From assembly GCA_031550325.1 (NCBI GenBank), contig JAVBOR010000034.1, positions 1-22,503 on the forward strand: 22,503 nucleotides of DNA, in the 5' to 3' direction. The position numbers were made by a program, and so were the translations under genes. Positions 22,474 through 22,503 of the stretch are shown here, piece by piece (position 1 is the first letter of the stretch; each line of letters opens with the position of its first letter). The stretch is from JAVBTT01 sp031550325. GTDB lineage: Bacteria > Bacillota > Clostridia > Oscillospirales > UBA929. The notes under the pieces are model-generated. The model made no database searches. It saw nothing but the letters and a program-made list of their open reading frames with translations, and was not told where the DNA came from.

Positions 22474-22503
22474 CGCCTGTCAAGCCTCATTCGTCCTCGC
22501 GGG

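Overview
This is a chromosomal housekeeping segment from a fairly GC-rich (about 60% by eye) member of the Bacillota, most likely class Clostridia and probably an uncultured or gut-type lineage. The assignment rests on gene content and order: cdaA-cdaR for cyclic di-AMP, the yicC-remA-gmk-rpoZ-priA-def-fmt-rsmB-rlmN-stp-prkC-rsgA series typical of Firmicutes, a DUF5685 protein next to a J-domain protein with a cysteine tail, and a PASTA kinase. All 20 genes I can support lie on the + strand. I see no tRNA, rRNA, insertion sequence, phage gene or CRISPR array.

Region 1 (about 95-15940) is one tightly packed run of 17 genes. Most junctions overlap or are shorter than 25 bases. A sigma-A-like promoter precedes cdaA, and an intrinsic terminator with an 8-bp stem and six T lies about 110 bases after rsgA. 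The order is cdaA, cdaR (c-di-AMP synthesis and its regulator), an RseC-like membrane protein, a DUF5685 protein, a J-domain protein with a cysteine tail, yicC, remA, gmk, rpoZ, priA, def, fmt, rsmB, rlmN, stp (PP2C phosphatase), prkC (PASTA Ser/Thr kinase) and rsgA. It combines second-messenger and phosphorylation signalling with nucleotide supply, transcription, replication restart, translation initiation and ribosome modification or assembly.

Region 2 (15802-16185) is a 384-base gap. It holds the terminator, an AT-rich stretch with a possible extended -10 element, and a leader with small hairpins.

Region 3 (16186-22304) is a probable three-gene operon. It contains a 1144-residue soluble multi-sensor GGDEF-EAL protein (c-di-GMP turnover), followed closely by tldD and tldE (pmbA), the two subunits of a zinc peptidase that acts on unfolded or modified peptides. 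It ends in a 199-base tail with three strong hairpins, two of which are inverted copies of one another, and a late T-run.

The points most worth a second look are: three consecutive cysteine-cluster proteins (RseC-like, DUF5685, J-protein); the GGDEF-EAL protein, with a changed DDFGTG motif, no usual I-site arginine and a PocR-like domain; its linkage to tldDE; an AT-rich palindromic island inside rlmN that could carry an internal promoter for stp-prkC; and the paired inverted hairpins after tldE. No wholly new system is proven here.
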